A DNA stretch of 64,000 nt from Niabella ginsenosidivorans (GTDB lineage Bacteria > Bacteroidota > Bacteroidia > Chitinophagales > Chitinophagaceae), in NCBI RefSeq assembly GCF_001654455.1, contig NZ_CP015772.1, forward strand, positions 4,402,001-4,466,000, written 5' to 3'. Below are positions 53,380 to 61,958 of the stretch, piece by piece (the first letter of the stretch is position 1; each line of letters begins with the position of its first letter). A model generated the notes under the pieces. It was not told where the DNA came from and searched no databases. It saw only the letters and a list, made by a program, of their open reading frames with translations. Made by a program: the position numbers and the translations under genes.

Positions 53380-54300
53380 ATGGCGAGCACAAAAACACAA
53401 AGGATAAAAACGATAACTGAGTTTCACCAGCTCAGGGGTCTGCCAAAACCGGAGCATCCTTTGATCAGTGTAGTGGACTATACCAAGATCAGACGTCCGC
53501 CTGATATCAGTGCAGTGAACTGGGTCTTTGATTTCTACCAGATCTCCGTAAAAAAAGGGATAAATGCCAAAATGAAATACGGGCAGCAGGAATATGATTT
53601 TGATGAAGGGATCATGTTCTTCATTGCTCCTAACCAGGTTTTCAGAATTGAAGCAGAACCCGGCCCAATGGCCGAACGTTCGGGCTGGATAATGCTGATC
53701 CATCCGGATTTTCTCTGGAACACACCTTTGGCAAAGACCATTAAGCAATACGAATATTTTGATTATTCGGTGAACGAAGCCCTGTTCCTTTCAGAAAAAG
53801 AGGAAACAACCGTTAACGGCATCATACAAAATATCCGCCAGGAGTATCATTCCAACATTGATCTGTTCAGCCAGCGCATCATTATTTCGCATATAGAGGC
53901 ATTGCTCAACTATTCAGAACGCTTTTATCAACGGCAATTCATTACACGAAAGATCACCAACCATAAAATCCTGGACCGACTGGAAGCATTACTGTCCGAC
54001 TATTTCAATAACGATGACATTACAGAAAAAGGGCTGCCCACTGTACAATACATTGCCCATGCATTAAATGTTTCGCCCAAGTATTTAAGCAGCCTCTTAA
54101 AGACATTGACGGGGCAAAGCACCCAGCAGCACATTCATGACAAGCTGATAGAAAAAGCAAAAGAAAAATTATCCACTACCGGACTATCAGTAAGCGAAAT
54201 TGCCTATGAACTGGGCTTTGAGCATCCCCAATCCTTCAGCAAGTTGTTCAAAACAAAAACCCGTCAATCACCATTGGAGTTCAGGGCTTCATTCAACTGA
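53380..54300 (+). CDS. AraC-family transcriptional regulator
   Basis: This 306-residue regulator has an N-terminal sensor region (about 20-150) and a C-terminal AraC helix-turn-helix (about 205-305). The HTH part has PTVQYIAHALNVSPKYLSSLLKTLTG and LSVSEIAYELGFEHPQSFSKLFKTKT, the usual second HTH signature. It lies 51 bases after the SDR gene and probably controls it, a frequent pairing in this phylum. It converges with a DoxX gene downstream. Confidence 0.92.
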   Translation: MASTKTQRIKTITEFHQLRGLPKPEHPLISVVDYTKIRRPPDISAVNWVFDFYQISVKKGINAKMKYGQQEYDFDEGIMFFIAPNQVFRIEAEPGPMAERSGWIMLIHPDFLWNTPLAKTIKQYEYFDYSVNEALFLSEKEETTVNGIIQNIRQEYHSNIDLFSQRIIISHIEALLNYSERFYQRQFITRKITNHKILDRLEALLSDYFNNDDITEKGLPTVQYIAHALNVSPKYLSSLLKTLTGQSTQQHIHDKLIEKAKEKLSTTGLSVSEIAYELGFEHPQSFSKLFKTKTRQSPLEFRASFN

Positions 54301-54394
54301 ATGATCTTTACAAGCTTCTTATATCCAAATTGCAATAATTTTTGAAAACAGACACAAAATCTGCCCGCCTCAAGGAACAGAGCCTGGTTACAGA

Positions 54395-54790
54395 TTATCG
54401 TTTATAATTTACGATCTTTCCGGATGCAGGTCTTAACCACCAGGATAACAGGGTAAATAATGTAAATATCAGCGGAAACAGTACTGAAGCATAATCTTTT
54501 ACAACGATATGGGATATAACCGCCCCCGTGAAAAGAAAGCACAGGCCTGCATAAGCCCATTCTTTCAGTACTGACAGGCGGGGCAGCAGGATCACAATTG
54601 CGGCAGGGATCTTTGCGCTTCCCAAAATAAAAGCCAGGTATTCCGGATAGCCTAAACGGGAAAGCACGCCCTGCACGCTTCCCTTATTAAGGATATTAAA
54701 ATCCCATAAGGCACCGTTGATCAGTTCAAAGGCAAGCAAGGCCGTAATGATCCAAAAAATCACCGGTCTTATTTTTGAGGGTTTGCCCAT
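54395..54790 (-). CDS. DoxX-family membrane protein
   Basis: Reading from ATG 54790 (MGKPSKIRP) gives a 131-residue protein with four hydrophobic helices (VIFWIITALLAFELI, FILGSAKIPAAIVILL, WAYAGLCFLFTGAVISHIVV, LFPLIFTLFTLLSWWL). This is the DoxX-like layout. An upstream ATG at 54814 would add eight residues. DoxX proteins are small quinone-associated or oxidative-stress-related membrane proteins whose role is usually unknown. The gene stands alone. Confidence 0.85.
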   Translation of the reverse strand: MGKPSKIRPVIFWIITALLAFELINGALWDFNILNKGSVQGVLSRLGYPEYLAFILGSAKIPAAIVILLPRLSVLKEWAYAGLCFLFTGAVISHIVVKDYASVLFPLIFTLFTLLSWWLRPASGKIVNYKR

Positions 54791-54814
54791 AAAGCACAAT
54801 TGTTTTATAACCAA

Positions 54815-55159
54815 TCATTTTACCAGGACCACCAGCCAGACTGCCGCTTTTTATGTTCTTTTATTTATTGATGAAAAACGCCAGGAAAAGACAAAAATTG
54901 TCTGTATGGGTTTCAATTTTTTAAGCACGTTTTTTTTAGTTAAACCCGGCTTCCTGCCCCTGTAACAAAACTCCTTTGATTTCCTGAAAAATGTTCCGCT
55001 ACCGATAAAGGATCAACCGCCCCGACCCTTTTCAGAAAATAATGCGCCCGTTTTATTGATAATATCGGGGCTATTTGTATAGCAAAGGAGCACCTACAGC
55101 ATAACCCGCTAAAAGGCCGGCAGAAAATGTACCGGCATCTATCATTGAAAGATACGTGC
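54815..55159 (-). other. Intergenic region with possible unassigned gene remnant
   Basis: This 345-base gap between DoxX and DUF1330 genes shows two protein-like minus-strand stretches in different frames (AGTFSAGLLAGYAVGAPLLYK, and RVGAVDPLSVAEHFSGNQRSFVTGAG). Neither has a start in place and I do not recognise the family. It may be a decayed gene, like others in this part of the window. Confidence 0.25.
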
Positions 55160-55459
55160 CTACAGTTCTTTTTCAAATGCTTTTACCAGCACCATTGTAC
55201 AGTTCTTTACAGACCGGTGCCGGATCTCTTTTATAGCAGCATATTCAGGGTCATTATAGCATTGCAGGGCTGCCTCCAGGGAGGGGAATTTTATAATGGC
55301 ATTCATTTTACGGGCAGTACCTTCTACCGGCAGGGCATTAGTATCCGAAGCCAGCACTTCCGCTCCGTATTTTTCAAGCAGCGGGCGCACTTTTGGCGGA
55401 TACTTTTCAAATTCAGCTTCATCTTCAATATCATAGCTGTTGATATAATATACAATCAT
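55160..55459 (-). CDS. DUF1330 family protein (dimeric ferredoxin-like fold)
   Basis: This 99-residue protein begins MIVYYINSYDIEDEAEFEKYP and ends with AIKEIRHRSVKNCTMVLVKAF, the standard DUF1330 pattern in the dimeric alpha/beta-barrel (ABM-like) superfamily. Members are small cytoplasmic proteins of unknown function. It starts 23 bases after the DinB-family gene stop, so the two may be co-transcribed. Confidence 0.85.
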   Translation of the reverse strand: MIVYYINSYDIEDEAEFEKYPPKVRPLLEKYGAEVLASDTNALPVEGTARKMNAIIKFPSLEAALQCYNDPEYAAIKEIRHRSVKNCTMVLVKAFEKEL

Positions 55460-55482
55460 AATCAGGGTATTATAGAAAGGTT

Positions 55483-55890
55483 TTAATATACATATTCAGG
55501 GGGTTCAATACCGCTGCACCTCAGGTAAACAACTGCCTGTCCGCGATGGTGGGTAATATGGTCCAGAGTTGCATAAAGGCCCTGCAAAACCCGGTCATTC
55601 CATTTTACCGACCCGAGCGTGCTTTTCAGATCCGTATACGCGTCGCTGAGGCAGGCAATAACGGACTGTTTACCGTTTTTTGGCGCAGGCGGGTCCCATG
55701 CGGTTTCCTGGTTTTTAACATAATTTTCCTGCCACCAGTAAATACCATATGTTATATGGTTCATCAGTTCCGAAAAATCCCAGCCGCCGTTCTCCGGTCT
55801 GAAATGATATGCCTTTTCCGGCATGGCAGCCGCTACATCAAGTGTATACTTCATCGAGGTTTCCAGTGTGGACAATGCATGCTCTTTCAT
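55483..55890 (-). CDS. DinB-family protein
   Basis: This 135-residue four-helix-bundle protein shows the DinB/YfiT metal-binding histidines: one in ELMNHITYGIYWW near 48 and two in DHITHHRGQAVVYLR near 115. The C-terminus IEPPEYVY is typical. Family members are thiol- or metal-dependent enzymes, many without known substrate. Despite the name there is no link to DNA polymerase IV. It lies 23 bases upstream of the DUF1330 gene. Confidence 0.9.
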   Translation of the reverse strand: MKEHALSTLETSMKYTLDVAAAMPEKAYHFRPENGGWDFSELMNHITYGIYWWQENYVKNQETAWDPPAPKNGKQSVIACLSDAYTDLKSTLGSVKWNDRVLQGLYATLDHITHHRGQAVVYLRCSGIEPPEYVY

Positions 55891-55974
55891 ATAATAATTT
55901 TTAGAGCGCCAAAATTACCTGCAGCAAAAAGCAATCTCTTAAGGAATCTTGCTGTTTTGGAAAACGGGAGCCAT

Positions 55975-56853
55975 TTATTCCGGGTAATGATCTTTTATGA
56001 GAAGATGCCCCTGATGCAATTCCCTGAATTTTGCGGGAGAACAGGTATACCTGCTTTTAAAGGCAGCGCTGAAGTGCTCTATACTGTTAAACCCCGAAGA
56101 AAACCCGATATCCCCTACCGGCAGACGGGTATGCTGTAAAAGCATTTCCGCGTGCTTAAGCCTTAATCCCAGCAAAAAACGGTGCGGGGAGGTACGGGTA
56201 AATGTACTGAATATCCGGCTGAAATGAAAAGGACTGATGTGGCAATGCTTTGAAAGATCCGTTAACGAAATATCGCTGGTAAATTGCTGCATCATATATT
56301 CCTTAGCCCTTTCAATGGTTGTTAGATGATTTTTTTTCAGTTGGGCATGAACGCGTTCATCAGGTTTATACACTGTAAGATGCTCCAGCACCCTGCGAAT
56401 GATCTGCATCACTATAGTATCCATATACAGCCTGCTTTCTGTTTGATGCTGTATATGCTGCAGGAGGGAAAAATGCAGCCATTCCGTTTCTGCCGTTGTT
56501 TTGATCAATGTGGAATGCAGGTCTTCATCAGTAAAAAATTTCACACCCGCATACTGCTGCTTCAATGCTGCATAAAAATCATTTTTAAAATCGAGGATGG
56601 TGCATTCATCAGGAATCGAATGCGCATGGGTAACCGTGCGTTCATACCCCGGTTTGGTAACGAGCACACAACCGGTATAGGAGTCCAGTGCATGTCGGAA
56701 AACATTAAAAATAAAATTGCCCTTGCGTACAAAGCTTATAGAAAAGCTTTTGCTGTACTCCGGCCCGGAAGTACAGCAATCCCTGCACCGGCACTTAAAG
56801 TTGAGGATACGATAAAAGCCGGAACCGTATAATAAATGAATATCGGCATCCAT
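55975..56853 (-). CDS. AraC-family transcriptional regulator with cysteine-rich N-terminus
   Basis: Starting at ATG 56853 gives a 292-residue protein, the usual length. The frame extends upstream to 56982, but the added 43 residues look like untranslated sequence. The N-terminal sensor has an unusual cysteine cluster (FKCRCRDCCTSGPEYSKSF) seen in a subgroup of Bacteroidota AraC proteins. The C-terminal HTH spans about 190-285 (DISLTDLSKHCHISPFHFSRIF and GFSSGFNSIEHFSAAFKSRY). The cysteines could serve metal or redox sensing, which is an inference. It diverges from the YciI/ECF42 genes. Confidence 0.87.
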   Translation of the reverse strand: MDADIHLLYGSGFYRILNFKCRCRDCCTSGPEYSKSFSISFVRKGNFIFNVFRHALDSYTGCVLVTKPGYERTVTHAHSIPDECTILDFKNDFYAALKQQYAGVKFFTDEDLHSTLIKTTAETEWLHFSLLQHIQHQTESRLYMDTIVMQIIRRVLEHLTVYKPDERVHAQLKKNHLTTIERAKEYMMQQFTSDISLTDLSKHCHISPFHFSRIFSTFTRTSPHRFLLGLRLKHAEMLLQHTRLPVGDIGFSSGFNSIEHFSAAFKSRYTCSPAKFRELHQGHLLIKDHYPE

Positions 56854-57026
56854 GCCTATAAAGATAGAAGCTTTTACAAAACCGGCCAATGCATATTCTA
56901 CCGGCACACAGCGCTTTTTTTTAATTTTGGGACACCCGGCTAAATCTTTTAAAAATTTACCGGATTTATTGTCCAATTTCACGCCCTTTGGTTGTTATTT
57001 ATTTTTAATCTTTAAAATTTAAAACA

Positions 57027-57368
57027 ATGAAAGAATTCTTATTCATCTACCGCAGGGATGTTAATAACATTCCTAAAGGCTCCCCGGAAGAAATGCAAAA
57101 CGAAACCAAACGCTGGATGGACTGGATCGGCGGCATTGCAGCCCAGAATAAGCTGGTAAACAGGGGTAACCGTTTGGAGCTTGATGGGAGAGTTTTGAAA
57201 AGCGACAGTCTTATTACAGACGGGCCTTATGCAGAAACAAAAGAATCTGTCGGAGGATATACCCTTGTAAAGGCGGATACCATTGAAGAAGCCTGCGAAA
57301 TGGCAAAAGGATGCCCTATATTTTCCATAGGCGGCACCGTGGAAGTAAGAGAGATCAGCGTAATGTAA
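57027..57368 (+). CDS. YciI-related (DGPF-type) protein, copy 1
   Basis: This 113-residue protein of the YCII/DGPF family begins MKEFLFIYR and carries the DGPYAETKESVGGYTLV motif near residues 68-84. The family has a ferredoxin-like fold with a putative catalytic His/Asp pair. Its genes cluster with ECF42 sigma factors, as here. It is a tandem duplicate of the gene at 57452: the first 25 or so coding bases and the preceding AACA are nearly identical. The physiological role is unknown. Confidence 0.9.
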   Translation: MKEFLFIYRRDVNNIPKGSPEEMQNETKRWMDWIGGIAAQNKLVNRGNRLELDGRVLKSDSLITDGPYAETKESVGGYTLVKADTIEEACEMAKGCPIFSIGGTVEVREISVM

Positions 57369-57451
57369 CCGTTATTAAAAATTTCATCCGGAATCTGTCT
57401 TGTGTTGGCTGCCCCGGTTGTCATTTGTTTTTAACTTATAAAAATTAAACA

Positions 57452-57802
57452 ATGAAAGAATTCTTATTCATCTTCCGGGTTGACTATTCAAAGATGCAGC
57501 AACTACCGCCACAGGAGTTGCAAAATGTGGCAGAAAGCGCTAAAAACTGGATCGAAAGCGTAGCTGCACAAAATAAGCTGGCAGATAAAGGCAACCGTTT
57601 AGTACCCAATTCAGGAAAAGTTTTAAAAAGTAAAACCCTTGTCACAGACGGTCCTTACGTAGAAACAAAAGAAGCCATCAATGGCTACCTGATCATTAAA
57701 ACAGATACGCCTGAGGCAGCTGTGGAACTTGCAAAAGGCAACCCTATATTCACTTTCAACATCGGGGGTAGTATAGAAGTGAGGGCAATCAGCACAATAT
57801 AA
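57452..57802 (+). CDS. YciI-related (DGPF-type) protein, copy 2
   Basis: This 116-residue paralogue of the preceding gene begins MKEFLFIFR and has DGPYVETKEAINGYLII near 70-86. It lies 83 bases downstream of copy 1 and 45 bases before the ECF42 sigma gene, so the three are probably one transcript. The two copies have diverged mainly in the N-terminal third and at the C-terminus, implying an old duplication. Confidence 0.9.
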   Translation: MKEFLFIFRVDYSKMQQLPPQELQNVAESAKNWIESVAAQNKLADKGNRLVPNSGKVLKSKTLVTDGPYVETKEAINGYLIIKTDTPEAAVELAKGNPIFTFNIGGSIEVRAISTI

Positions 57803-57847
57803 GCTTTCCAATAAAAGCCTTCGTATTTTTACAGGGCTTTTATTTTT

Positions 57848-59080
57848 ATGAATGAAGAAAAATTAATTCCGCATCTGTTCCGTACAGAATACAGGAAAAT
57901 AGTGGCAGTGCTCTGTAAAACCTTCGGTATAGAGCATATCGAAACAGCAGAGGACATCGCCAGCGATACTTTTTTACAGGCTTCCGAAACCTGGGGCATT
58001 AAAGGCTTACCCGAAAACCCTGCGGCCTGGCTATATACGGTTGCAAAAAACAAGACCAAAAATTATTTAAAGCGGGATAAGATACTGACGGATAAAATTA
58101 TTCCGCAGATAAAATACCAGGCAACAGGAACTGAAAAAACGGAGATCGATTTGAGCGAAGCGAATATTAAAGACAGCCAGTTACAGATGATGTTTGCCGT
58201 CTGCCATCCTTCCATTGCGGCCGAAGCACAGATAGCATTGGCGTTGCGTGTACTTTGCGGTTTCGGCATTGATGAAATTGCTTCGGCGTTCCTGACCAAT
58301 AAGGAAGCGATCAATAAAAGATTGTTCCGCGCGAAGGAAAAATTGCGCGCAGAAAATATTGCCGTTGCATTGCCATCTCCTGATGAAATCAGTAACCGGC
58401 TGGATATTGTATTGCGGACTTTGTATCTGTTGTACAACGAAGGTTATTATACCTCGCAAAGCGAAAAAGTATTGCGGAAAGAATTATGCTATGAGGCGAT
58501 GCGATTGACTTTTCTATTGACGGAAAACGAACAGACCAACCTGCCACAGGTAAACGCCTTAATGGCTTTAATGAGTTTCCACGCCTCGCGCTTTGATGCG
58601 CGTACGGATGAGAACGGCAACCTGGTTTTATATGATGAGCAGGACGAGTTGCTTTGGAACCTGCAACTGATACAACAGGGGGCTTATTTTTTGCAGCAGG
58701 CATCACGGGGCAATCAATTGACTAAATATCATTTGGAAGCAGGTATTGCTTACTGGCATACGCGCAAGGAAGATACCAAAGCAAAATGGGAACATATTCT
58801 GCAATTGTACAATCAATTATTGACGCTGGAATATTCGCCCATCATAGCGCTGAACAGGACCTATGCCTTGTCCAAGGCCAACAGCATTGATGAAGCGATT
58901 ATTGAAGCGGAGAAATTACAGCTTATCCAAAGCCATTTTTACCATACTTTACTGGGCGAGCTGTATAAACACAGGAATAAGGAGAAAGCAGCTTTCCATT
59001 TTTCGGCTGCACTGCAGTTGGCCAAAACACCGGAAGACAGGCAGCTCATTCAACGGAAGATAGAAACGTTGCATCTTTAA
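57848..59080 (+). CDS. ECF42-type RNA polymerase sigma factor with C-terminal TPR-like extension
   Basis: This 410-residue protein is far longer than ordinary ECF factors. Sigma region 2 lies at about 10-75 (ETAEDIASDTFLQASETW), region 4 at about 110-165 (LRVLCGFGIDEIASAFLTNKEAINKRLFRAKEKL). These are followed by the DUF6596-type segment LRTLYLLYNEGYY and a helical TPR-like C-terminal part to 410 (LNRTYALSKANSIDEAIIEAEKL). ECF42 factors lack a classical anti-sigma factor; the C-terminal domain is thought to regulate them. They are encoded beside DGPF/YciI genes, exactly as here. Confidence 0.93.
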   Translation: MNEEKLIPHLFRTEYRKIVAVLCKTFGIEHIETAEDIASDTFLQASETWGIKGLPENPAAWLYTVAKNKTKNYLKRDKILTDKIIPQIKYQATGTEKTEIDLSEANIKDSQLQMMFAVCHPSIAAEAQIALALRVLCGFGIDEIASAFLTNKEAINKRLFRAKEKLRAENIAVALPSPDEISNRLDIVLRTLYLLYNEGYYTSQSEKVLRKELCYEAMRLTFLLTENEQTNLPQVNALMALMSFHASRFDARTDENGNLVLYDEQDELLWNLQLIQQGAYFLQQASRGNQLTKYHLEAGIAYWHTRKEDTKAKWEHILQLYNQLLTLEYSPIIALNRTYALSKANSIDEAIIEAEKLQLIQSHFYHTLLGELYKHRNKEKAAFHFSAALQLAKTPEDRQLIQRKIETLHL

Positions 59081-59183
59081 ACCATTAAAAAGCTAAGAAG
59101 AGTTAAGTCTTAATGTTCCTTAATCTAAATGGGGCCAGGCTGCTTAGCTGCTGCGAATTCACAAATGTGCCTCCGGCATTGCC

Positions 59184-59209
59184 GGAACACCTTTGATACG
59201 GTGATCACT
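59184..59209 (+). repeat. 26-base imperfect direct repeat, copy 1
   Basis: GGAACAC, (C), TTTGAT then TGATCACT matches the copy at 59298-59323 at 22 of 26 positions, 114 bases apart. It contains the palindrome GTGATCAC. Confidence 0.5.
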
Positions 59210-59297
59210 CCGCCACCGTTAGTGTTGAGTACAGCTTATGCGCGAGGGAAAAGCGCCAATGGCATAACAGCCTTTGTTGGTGTTTCTGCTATCATCC

Positions 59298-59323
59298 GGA
59301 ACACTTTTGATGGCGTGATCACT
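59298..59323 (+). repeat. 26-base imperfect direct repeat, copy 2
   Basis: This is the partner of 59184-59209, with the same GGAACAC and GTGATCACT ends and four central differences. Function unknown; a mobile-repeat fragment or protein-binding site is possible. Confidence 0.5.
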
Positions 59324-59521
59324 AATAGCCTGCTGACAATGCAGACTTCCCGCGCTTTGGCGGAAGCGCAGATCAACCGTATGCATCAGCGAAAATCTGC
59401 GAAATCTGCAGAGTGCTGTTTTAACTCCTTTTCTTTTAGCCGGTTTTCTGTAAAATGGTTTATTGGGTTGGCTGCAAAGCACCCTATTTCCCGGTTATTC
59501 AGCAGGCCCTAAATGATTCTC

Positions 59522-60052
59522 TTATCCGCATTTTGCCAATATTTTTTCAAGCGTATTTACATTCCGGTTGGTAATAAAATGTTTAACAGCCATTTTGTTC
59601 ATGTATTTCCCAAAAGCGCTGTCAAGCGTGTACCCTTTCTGTACGCACCAGTAAACAACACCTGCACCTGCTTTTACGGCTTCCATATTTTTGTCCAAAA
59701 CACCGCAGTCTTTCACTAATTGCTTTTCAAAACCGTTTTCAGTAAAAACGATATAGCGATGAAAGCCGGCATCAATATTTGTAAAAGCATATTGCCGGAC
59801 AATATTTTCCAATTGCTCCGGGGTAAGTGCTAGCACCTTTGCAGGGTAATTAAAAGCAGCCGTTAGTTCAGCCTCTGCTTTCTTCTGTAGCTTTGCAATA
59901 TTCTTTTCATTTGCCTGCACAATCACATTGCCTGTTTGCAGGATGGTTTGCACATTTTGATAGCCGTTCTCTTCAAAGCAGGATTTCAATGCTGCCATCT
60001 TAATAGTTCTGCCGCCAACATTTACACCACGCAAAAGAATAATGTATTGCAT
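59522..60052 (-). CDS. DUF1697 family protein
   Basis: This 176-residue cytoplasmic protein begins with the DUF1697 signature YIILLRGVNVGGRTIKMAAL and continues with ILQTGNVIVQ near 37-46. It ends with the family's NRNVNTLEKIL segment. The fold is a duplicated alpha/beta ferredoxin-like domain. No biochemical function is established. The gene is solitary, with gaps on both sides. Confidence 0.93.
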   Translation of the reverse strand: MQYIILLRGVNVGGRTIKMAALKSCFEENGYQNVQTILQTGNVIVQANEKNIAKLQKKAEAELTAAFNYPAKVLALTPEQLENIVRQYAFTNIDAGFHRYIVFTENGFEKQLVKDCGVLDKNMEAVKAGAGVVYWCVQKGYTLDSAFGKYMNKMAVKHFITNRNVNTLEKILAKCG

Positions 60053-60259
60053 AGGAAGAGTTTTAGTGTCTCAAAAATAAGCCAATTCTTTTTGACGGCG
60101 AGGGCTTTAACAGGCAAATATTTCCTGCATTTTCTGTATTACGCTTCTGCGCCTGCCATATATCTCAGTTAATCTTTATTATCGGTAGCAGATTCGTAAA
60201 TTACGGAAGTGACCAGTTCTGCCATTTAAAACCGGCTTATTCTTCTTTTATTATTCTTT
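60053..60259. other. Intergenic region without recognised features
   Basis: About 200 bases between the DUF1697 start and an SDR remnant hold nothing I can support. Confidence 0.3.
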
Positions 60260-60520
60260 TCACTGACTTTTTCTTCTAATTTCCGGGTGCCCTGCAAAAC
60301 CGGTATAAATACCGACCGGTGCAATTGTTTTTACCAGCAGCCCAAATGGTGCCAGCTTATGCGCAAGGCTTTCTGAAAGCCGTCCTAAACAAATTGAGCT
60401 GCAGCATAAAGAGAACATGCAGGCCCAACCAACCAAAAACAGAAATAATATTAATGAACATTCTGTTTTTTCTTCTACGGAAATAAGGTAAAATGCCTTT
60501 GTTACCCTTATAGCGCCCAA
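60260..60520 (-). pseudogene. C-terminal remnant of a short-chain dehydrogenase
   Basis: The 86-codon frame reads GAIRVTKAF at its start and LSESLAHKLAPFGLLVKTIAPVG near its end. Both are SDR signatures (the helix before the catalytic region, and the segment after the catalytic Tyr/Lys). The middle is scrambled by small frameshifts: the catalytic YxxxK is replaced by CSSICLGR. There is no Rossmann N-terminus. It appears to be the tail of a different SDR from the remnant immediately upstream. Confidence 0.6.
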
Positions 60521-60543
60521 CAGATCCGTATGGATCTGCTTCT

Positions 60544-61020
60544 TCAGGTTACCTTTGTTTTTTCAGCGCCAGGTTTACCACTATCCTGTACCAATAAATG
60601 GCATCGCCCAATAACCCCGATAAGCTCATATAACAACCAGTAAATAGCAGCACCTGCCTCATAAAATAAAGCCAGAACAGGGACCAGCTCGCTCATACAA
60701 ATTTTAAGATCATCCATTAAGCGATTAAAGGGCGCTTCGGGCAGACCCTCTTTATATATTTGTGCAGGATCATATAAAAAAACGTCCGGTTGTTCATTCT
60801 CTTTTACGATTTCTGCTAGACTATGAAACAACTGTTGCGCATCATCTGTATCACCTGAATAACCTTTTATTGGCTGGTTTGTAAATCTATGCTGTGCCCT
60901 TGTCAGTTTATTCCCATTACCGCTCGCAGATAGCAGATTAGGCATTCCGGCGGAAAACCTTTTTGCCAGCCCAAAACCACCTTTTCCTATTCTACTAAAA
61001 ATTGCTATAGTTTTATTCAT
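60544..61020 (-). pseudogene. Truncated SDR-like gene (N-terminal half only)
   Basis: The 158-residue frame begins MNKTIAIFSRIGKGGFGLAKRF, a damaged SDR dinucleotide-binding start where GxGxG-type glycines are shifted. It continues with DDAQQLFHSLAEIVKE and the MDDLKICMSELVPVL region. After about residue 125 the sequence no longer resembles an SDR and ends at TGA, before the catalytic Ser-Tyr-Lys. The 23 bases to the next SDR fragment suggest a decayed tandem pair or a deletion fusing two SDR genes. It is unlikely to be an active oxidoreductase. Confidence 0.55.
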
Positions 61021-61173
61021 GATTAATTAGCTGTTGTGCTTTAAACTCAGGCTACCGAGCATCGCCGGTGATAAAATCATGATGCTTCTTCAATTTCCCG
61101 GCTGATTATCAAAACGCTATACCCCGGAATAACCTCACGTTTCCTGAAGCAGAAGGGCACAGCAATAACAGGT

Positions 61174-61214
61174 AAAATCACAGGGGTATAACATATCATT
61201 TCCCCTGTGATTTT
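61174..61214 (-). terminator. Strong hairpin terminator after the carboxymuconolactone-decarboxylase-like gene
   Basis: A perfect 13-bp stem (AAAATCACAGGGG with CCCCTGTGATTTT) encloses a 15-base loop, 37 bases beyond the stop of the minus-strand gene. On the minus strand the stem ends in TTTT, as in Rho-independent terminators. Confidence 0.75.
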
Positions 61215-61250
61215 TATAAAAAAACAACTTCTCTGCATTAAGACAGAACT

Positions 61251-61718
61251 TTAATTTTGTTCAAACTGTCCCACTTGGTAGCTGCCTACATCTGCCCCAA
61301 ATGCAATATTGAGGCGGTTATAGCTATTAATGGCAATTACGCCTAACGTGAGGGCTAACAGTTCTTTCTCAGAAAATTGCCTGCGGGCCGCTTCATAAAT
61401 CTCATCAGGCACCAGGGGCCCTTTAAGGATTGTCAGCGCTTCTGCCCAGGCCAGTGCGGCCCTTTCCCGTTCGCTGTAAAAAGGTGCTTCCTGCCATGCA
61501 TCCAGCACATAAAGCCGCTGTTCCGATTCGCCCATTACCCGCAGGTCTTTAGCATGCATATCCAGGCAAAAAGCACATCCATTGATCTGCGACACCCTGA
61601 AGTGGACCAAAGCCAGCAATTGTTTCTCTATAGAAGAGTTTGCCAGGTATTTATTTATGGGATATAATGTCCTCAATACTTCCTGACCCGCTTCGTTTAA
61701 CTTAATTCTTTGTGTCAT
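61251..61718 (-). CDS. Carboxymuconolactone decarboxylase-family (AhpD-like) protein
   Basis: This 155-residue protein has the AhpD-type active-site motif with Cys48 and Cys51 in NGCAFCLDMHAKDL and His55 nearby, and the following helices (SERERAALAWAEALT). Members with this redox CxxC reduce peroxides or handle reactive species, rather than decarboxylate carboxymuconolactone. Bacteroidota copies often accompany DoxX genes, as here. It is followed by a strong terminator hairpin. Confidence 0.92.
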   Translation of the reverse strand: MTQRIKLNEAGQEVLRTLYPINKYLANSSIEKQLLALVHFRVSQINGCAFCLDMHAKDLRVMGESEQRLYVLDAWQEAPFYSERERAALAWAEALTILKGPLVPDEIYEAARRQFSEKELLALTLGVIAINSYNRLNIAFGADVGSYQVGQFEQN

Positions 61719-61958
61719 TATATATCATTTTAACGGTTAAAAACAAATGACAACCGAAGGATGTGAAATTGGACAGCATTTTTGTTTTTTTTATTGTCGC
61801 AGGAGAAAAACCCACAACAGATTGCTTTTCAAAAAACAGCTGTCGTCCAATCTGCCGGGAGAGGAGTCTGAAACAGGCGGCCATAAAGGGTTCTGAAAAA
61901 TACTGTTCCCTTCTTCTGAATCATAAAAAGCTACAATTCCTCATATCCCATATCGTTG
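61719..61958. other. Intergenic region between DoxX and AhpD-like genes
   Basis: This 240-base gap holds no recognisable gene or repeat. It should contain the promoter for the AhpD-like gene if that gene is not read through from doxX. Confidence 0.3.

Larger units (their letters stand above)
59081..59521. other. Intergenic region with short repeats
   Basis: No gene is recognised in these 440 bases. They hold a pair of 26-base imperfect direct repeats (59184-59209 and 59298-59323) and a stretch at about 59386-59412 (AAAATCTGCGAAATCTGCAG) resembling the CGCAGA-type intergenic repeat also present at 62431-62502. Confidence 0.5.

Noticed and set aside
54940-55176. Minus-strand 78-codon frame between DoxX and DUF1330
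   Set aside because: Part of it looks protein-like but the frame begins with a cysteine/arginine-rich stretch and has no recognised family; recorded only as a possible remnant, not a gene.
55546-56139. Plus-strand 197-codon frame across DinB and AraC genes
   Set aside because: It crosses two well-supported minus-strand genes and their intergenic gap without any domain signature.
56326-56832. Plus-strand 168-codon frame antisense to the AraC gene
   Set aside because: The AraC gene has sensor and HTH motifs; the antisense frame is an open-frame artefact.
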